NCBI GenBank assembly: GCA_030426545.1
Contig: JAUHYL010000004.1
Location: forward strand, 45,426 to 109,425
DNA: 64,000 nucleotides
Direction: 5' to 3'
DNA from: Gammaproteobacteria bacterium
GTDB lineage: Bacteria; Pseudomonadota; Gammaproteobacteria; Pseudomonadales; Halieaceae
The translations under genes were made by a program, and so were the position numbers. Each line of letters opens with the position of its first letter. Position 1 is the stretch's first letter. This document shows positions 62,501 to 64,000 of this stretch, piece by piece. The notes under the pieces are model-generated. The model made no database searches. It was not told the DNA's origin and saw nothing but the letters and a program-made list of their open reading frames with translations.

Positions 62501-62917
62501 CTGCCCACCGAAACCGCTCAGGATGGGCATCTGTCGCGTCAGCGCCAGGCAGAAGCTGTCTATAGTTTTAATATTGAGACGGGAGACGTTGCGCAACAAT
62601 TGCCACTGCCCTTGTGCATCTGCCTGCAGGGCAGCTTTGGCCAACGCACGGGTGGTTTCCTCATGGGCGCCGTTACAGGGCGTGTCATCCCTGGCGCCTT
62701 GCAACGCCTGCACCACGCGCTCGCGCATTTCTGCGGCGGCCTTTCGGGTGAACGTGATTGCGACAATCTGTTCGGGCCGCGCAACGCGGGGTAACAGGCC
62801 AAGGTAGCGCTGTATTAACAGTTCGGTCTTACCGGAGCCAGCGGGTGCGCTGACGCAATAACTACCCAGCGGGTTAATGGCCTGTTCCCGTTGCGACTGA
62901 TCCACCACGACAGTCAC
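59546..62917 (-). CDS. UvrD-type helicase/nuclease, AddA-like
   Basis: A 1123-residue protein with an N-terminal superfamily 1 helicase and a C-terminal PD-(D/E)XK nuclease, the organisation of AddA. Walker A is SAPAGSGKTELL near residue 25; helicase motifs ITFTRKAAAEMRERV, LLVDEFQDTS, GDAMQSIYGFR, and TLHKAKGLEFRRVY are present. The nuclease part shows IDRSFIDSADD and WIVDYKTSQPA. The GTG start at 62917 overlaps the stop of the AddB-like gene (GTGA). The pair makes and processes recombination ends at double-strand breaks, as RecBCD does in other gammaproteobacteria. Exact family name (AddA) is inferred from layout. Confidence 0.9.
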   Translation of the reverse strand: MTVVVDQSQREQAINPLGSYCVSAPAGSGKTELLIQRYLGLLPRVARPEQIVAITFTRKAAAEMRERVVQALQGARDDTPCNGAHEETTRALAKAALQADAQGQWQLLRNVSRLNIKTIDSFCLALTRQMPILSGFGGQASPQDDCSELYLEAVGQLFELLDSGKPLEQDLRALLTHFDNNWDGLQALLVSMLQRRDQWRSYIGGRELPAEAEAYLRQAVAELVHEKLQALTQQLAPYSTELLELMQYSAENLGNPVPIAFPAPSVDNLAQWRTLRAMLMTKAGTWLKQPNVRNGFPAAKSGLANERKNQLLSLLHDLGGIEELEQRLAAVSLLPETEEGSLAWQLVLHLSRLLPYLAAQLRLVFSAHGVVDHSEVALLALQALGEEDAPTELALRLDYAIEHLLVDEFQDTSINQFTLLHKLTRGWGEHNAEHPDAPRTLMIVGDAMQSIYGFRDANVGLFLLARDEGFNGVQLQPLELACNFRSDAGVIHWVNEVFSQAFPSEDNIAAAQVKYTPAVAVRAGREGPQVSLNGFLGDSADAAAAEVEFICQEIAQRVADGETGIAILGRQRNHLRPISRRLRELGVEFFAQDLESLAHSAVVGDLMTLCRTLADDIDLVAWYALLRAPWCGLRLADLLVLAQASQQDEDEAGKSLRLLIQQPDVLSRLSEEGRRRLAHVSATLRAARMQRDRLGLRVWVEQAWLQLGGPQAQPSALALQDAQDFFVLLEQAEGEGRGLDLDWLARKVESQFTGGGDPECPVHLLTLHKAKGLEFRRVYIPRLNGLTAPDKGELLMWDQQNVASGPIFLLAANDRSPATAPTLYNYLRAQKARKRGLEATRLLYVGATRAIEHLHLSAGIGWDEKKDCPKAPGANSLLSSIWPAFAESMQLHDVKASGIAITAEDEAAPALLRLTPQALPDVAQLLAPKIERDNVPDRPENFDERAIGTVVHAALEELSLQPELPDTVSVLQKDTWEMRLRQEGLAGQRLEVGLAAVLASVERTLASAQGRWVLSNAHREPRSEWSLTMRDTHGTRDIVIDRSFIDSADDVRWIVDYKTSQPAPGEALEAFLLREGAHYREQLLIYREALRHWGSETIHCALFFTALGVLHPLEELQLASHGE

Positions 62918-64000
62918 GTCGCCTGCTCCTCCAATATGTCGCCCGTGTCCTGACTATTGATTCGGCATAGCGGCTGCAAACCGCAGTAAGTGCAGCTGTT
63001 ACGCAGTGGAAGCACCGCGGCGTCGCCTTCAATAAATGCCTGGGCCAGCTGCTGTAACGTCTGCCGCCAACTTGCATTGAGTGACTCCCAGTCCGCGACA
63101 TTCATACGGTCTTTCACCACGCCCTGAATGTCGCTGCGAACACCGGGGATGGCTTCCGTGCGGCCCAGTCCGACATAGGCGCAGTCCCCTGGACGCACGC
63201 GGGCGAAACTGATGGCCGCTGGCAGCTCATCCTCCGCCAACCCGTACAGGAGAAGCTGTGGTTTGGGCGGACGATCGCCCAGCCAGTCTGTGGTACTGGC
63301 GGCGCCTGTCTTGTAATCGATGATGACTTTGCCGCCGTCGGGCAGTTCATCCATGCGATCCACGCGCAACCGAAGCTTGAGTTGTGAGAGGGTGATCTCC
63401 ACTTTTTGCTCCAGCGCGAGCACACGAAACTCGCCCCGTGCACGCTCCACGGTTAACCATTCGAGCAGCAGCAAGCGTAATCGTTGCGCCTCCAGCTCCA
63501 GGCAGGCATGCCCGACGGCGATACGGCGAAAAGCTGGCAGCCTGAGCAACCCCTCATGCACCGCCTTATCAATCAGGCTATCCAGCGCGGTTTGCTGCAG
63601 CGCCAGCAACGCAGCGTGATCGGTAATCTGCTGCCACAAGTAATGCAGGGCTTCGTGCACCAGCGTGCCCCGCTCCGGCGCCGACAGGCCGGCGCCGAAC
63701 TCGCCCAACGGGGAGACAGCAAGACGGTACCGTGCGAAGGCTTGAAAGGCGCACTGGGATTGTGCCTCCAACAGGGCGGAGCCACCGCCGGTGTGCTGCA
63801 GGGCGTCACCGTTCAACGCTGGCGCTACATGATCCTGCAGCCGCTCCAGGCCACCGCCGGACTGACGCTCAGCCCAGTCTGGAGGCACCGCGCAGACCTC
63901 GACCGGAGTGCTTTGCGGTATGCCTTCCAGCAACGCGCTGACTCCCTCACTGACGCCGTCCACCTGGGTGCTGTAACTGGCGTGCAATACCGCACTGCCA
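62914..64000 (-). CDS. PD-(D/E)XK nuclease, AddB-like, 5' end missing
   Basis: The frame is open to the right edge of the window, so this is the C-terminal part (about 362 codons) of a larger protein. It has the AddB-type C-terminal nuclease: SALLEAQSQCAFQAFARYRL with the first Cys of an iron-sulfur staple, then RVDRMDELPDGGKVIIDYKTG for the nuclease, and SCTYCGLQPLCRI with the remaining three Cys. These Fe-S-staple features are those of AddB and related nucleases. The overlap with the AddA-like gene confirms the pair. Confidence 0.88.
   Translation of the reverse strand, partial: GSAVLHASYSTQVDGVSEGVSALLEGIPQSTPVEVCAVPPDWAERQSGGGLERLQDHVAPALNGDALQHTGGGSALLEAQSQCAFQAFARYRLAVSPLGEFGAGLSAPERGTLVHEALHYLWQQITDHAALLALQQTALDSLIDKAVHEGLLRLPAFRRIAVGHACLELEAQRLRLLLLEWLTVERARGEFRVLALEQKVEITLSQLKLRLRVDRMDELPDGGKVIIDYKTGAASTTDWLGDRPPKPQLLLYGLAEDELPAAISFARVRPGDCAYVGLGRTEAIPGVRSDIQGVVKDRMNVADWESLNASWRQTLQQLAQAFIEGDAAVLPLRNSCTYCGLQPLCRINSQDTGDILEEQAT

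Noticed and set aside
1..64000. CRISPR arrays, tRNA or rRNA genes, transposases or phage genes
   Set aside because: None was found on reading both strands; the repeats seen are single dyads, one gene-scale duplication and one short direct repeat.

Overview
The window looks like chromosome of a marine gammaproteobacterium. The evidence is the order methyltransferase-rnhA-dnaQ with gloB and mltD alongside (the arrangement typical of Pseudomonas-like gammaproteobacteria), sohB, nudC, nhaB and rlmG, a GC-rich base composition, TonB-dependent uptake, and many sulfatase, sulfotransferase, DUF1214 and DUF3604 proteins of the kind common in the Halieaceae/OM60 and other Cellvibrionales-like groups. 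That taxonomic placement is inference. No rRNA, tRNA, CRISPR array, phage or insertion sequence was recognised.

Layout. (1) 0-9.3 kb is a mixed accessory region: the end of a YtcJ-type amidohydrolase, a TetR-like regulator, a coiled-coil protein, an AT-rich secreted alkylsulfatase-like metallo-hydrolase, an SDR, an EXPERA/emopamil-binding-like membrane protein divergent from a TetR regulator with a clear palindromic operator between them, a lipoprotein and a PhyH-type dioxygenase. (2) 9.4-18.3 kb is an oxidation unit: E1alpha, E1beta and E2 of a 2-oxo-acid dehydrogenase, an outer-membrane barrel and a quinohaemoprotein alcohol dehydrogenase on the minus strand, divergent from a TonB-dependent receptor. 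(3) 18.35-20.6 kb holds lemA and a DUF2207 protein. (4) 20.7-42.0 kb is a long run of minus-strand catabolic genes: xylulokinase, xylose isomerase, a Gfo/Idh/MocA oxidoreductase, two xylose-isomerase-like TIM barrels, an MFS transporter, two paralogous pairs of a GMC flavoprotein and a gluconate-dehydrogenase-subunit-3-like protein, an SDR, two formylglycine sulfatases, a DUF3604 protein, and a translationally coupled DUF1214/sulfotransferase pair. A PAS-AraC regulator is divergent from xylB. (5) 43.3-47.2 kb is a sulfate-activation operon (cysC-sat-DHH phosphoesterase) divergent from a LysR regulator. (6) 47.2-64 kb is mostly housekeeping: O-antigen-ligase-like protein, sohB, nudC, nhaB, dnaQ, rnhA, a methyltransferase, gloB, mltD, rlmG, cobB and AddA/AddB-like recombination nucleases.

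Working model (inference). Region 4 looks like a pathway for a sulfated, xylose-containing glycoside. Exported sulfatases would remove sulfate, and the GMC/small-subunit dehydrogenases would oxidise the sugar, probably at C3. The TIM-barrel and Gfo/Idh proteins would then split or process the keto-glycoside, with xylose passing through XylA and XylB. I recognised no classical glycoside hydrolase anywhere in the window, which makes oxidative (keto-glycoside) cleavage an attractive alternative. Region 5 supplies PAPS, the sulfuryl donor for sulfotransferases such as the one at 20.7 kb, and its DHH protein may clear the by-product PAP.
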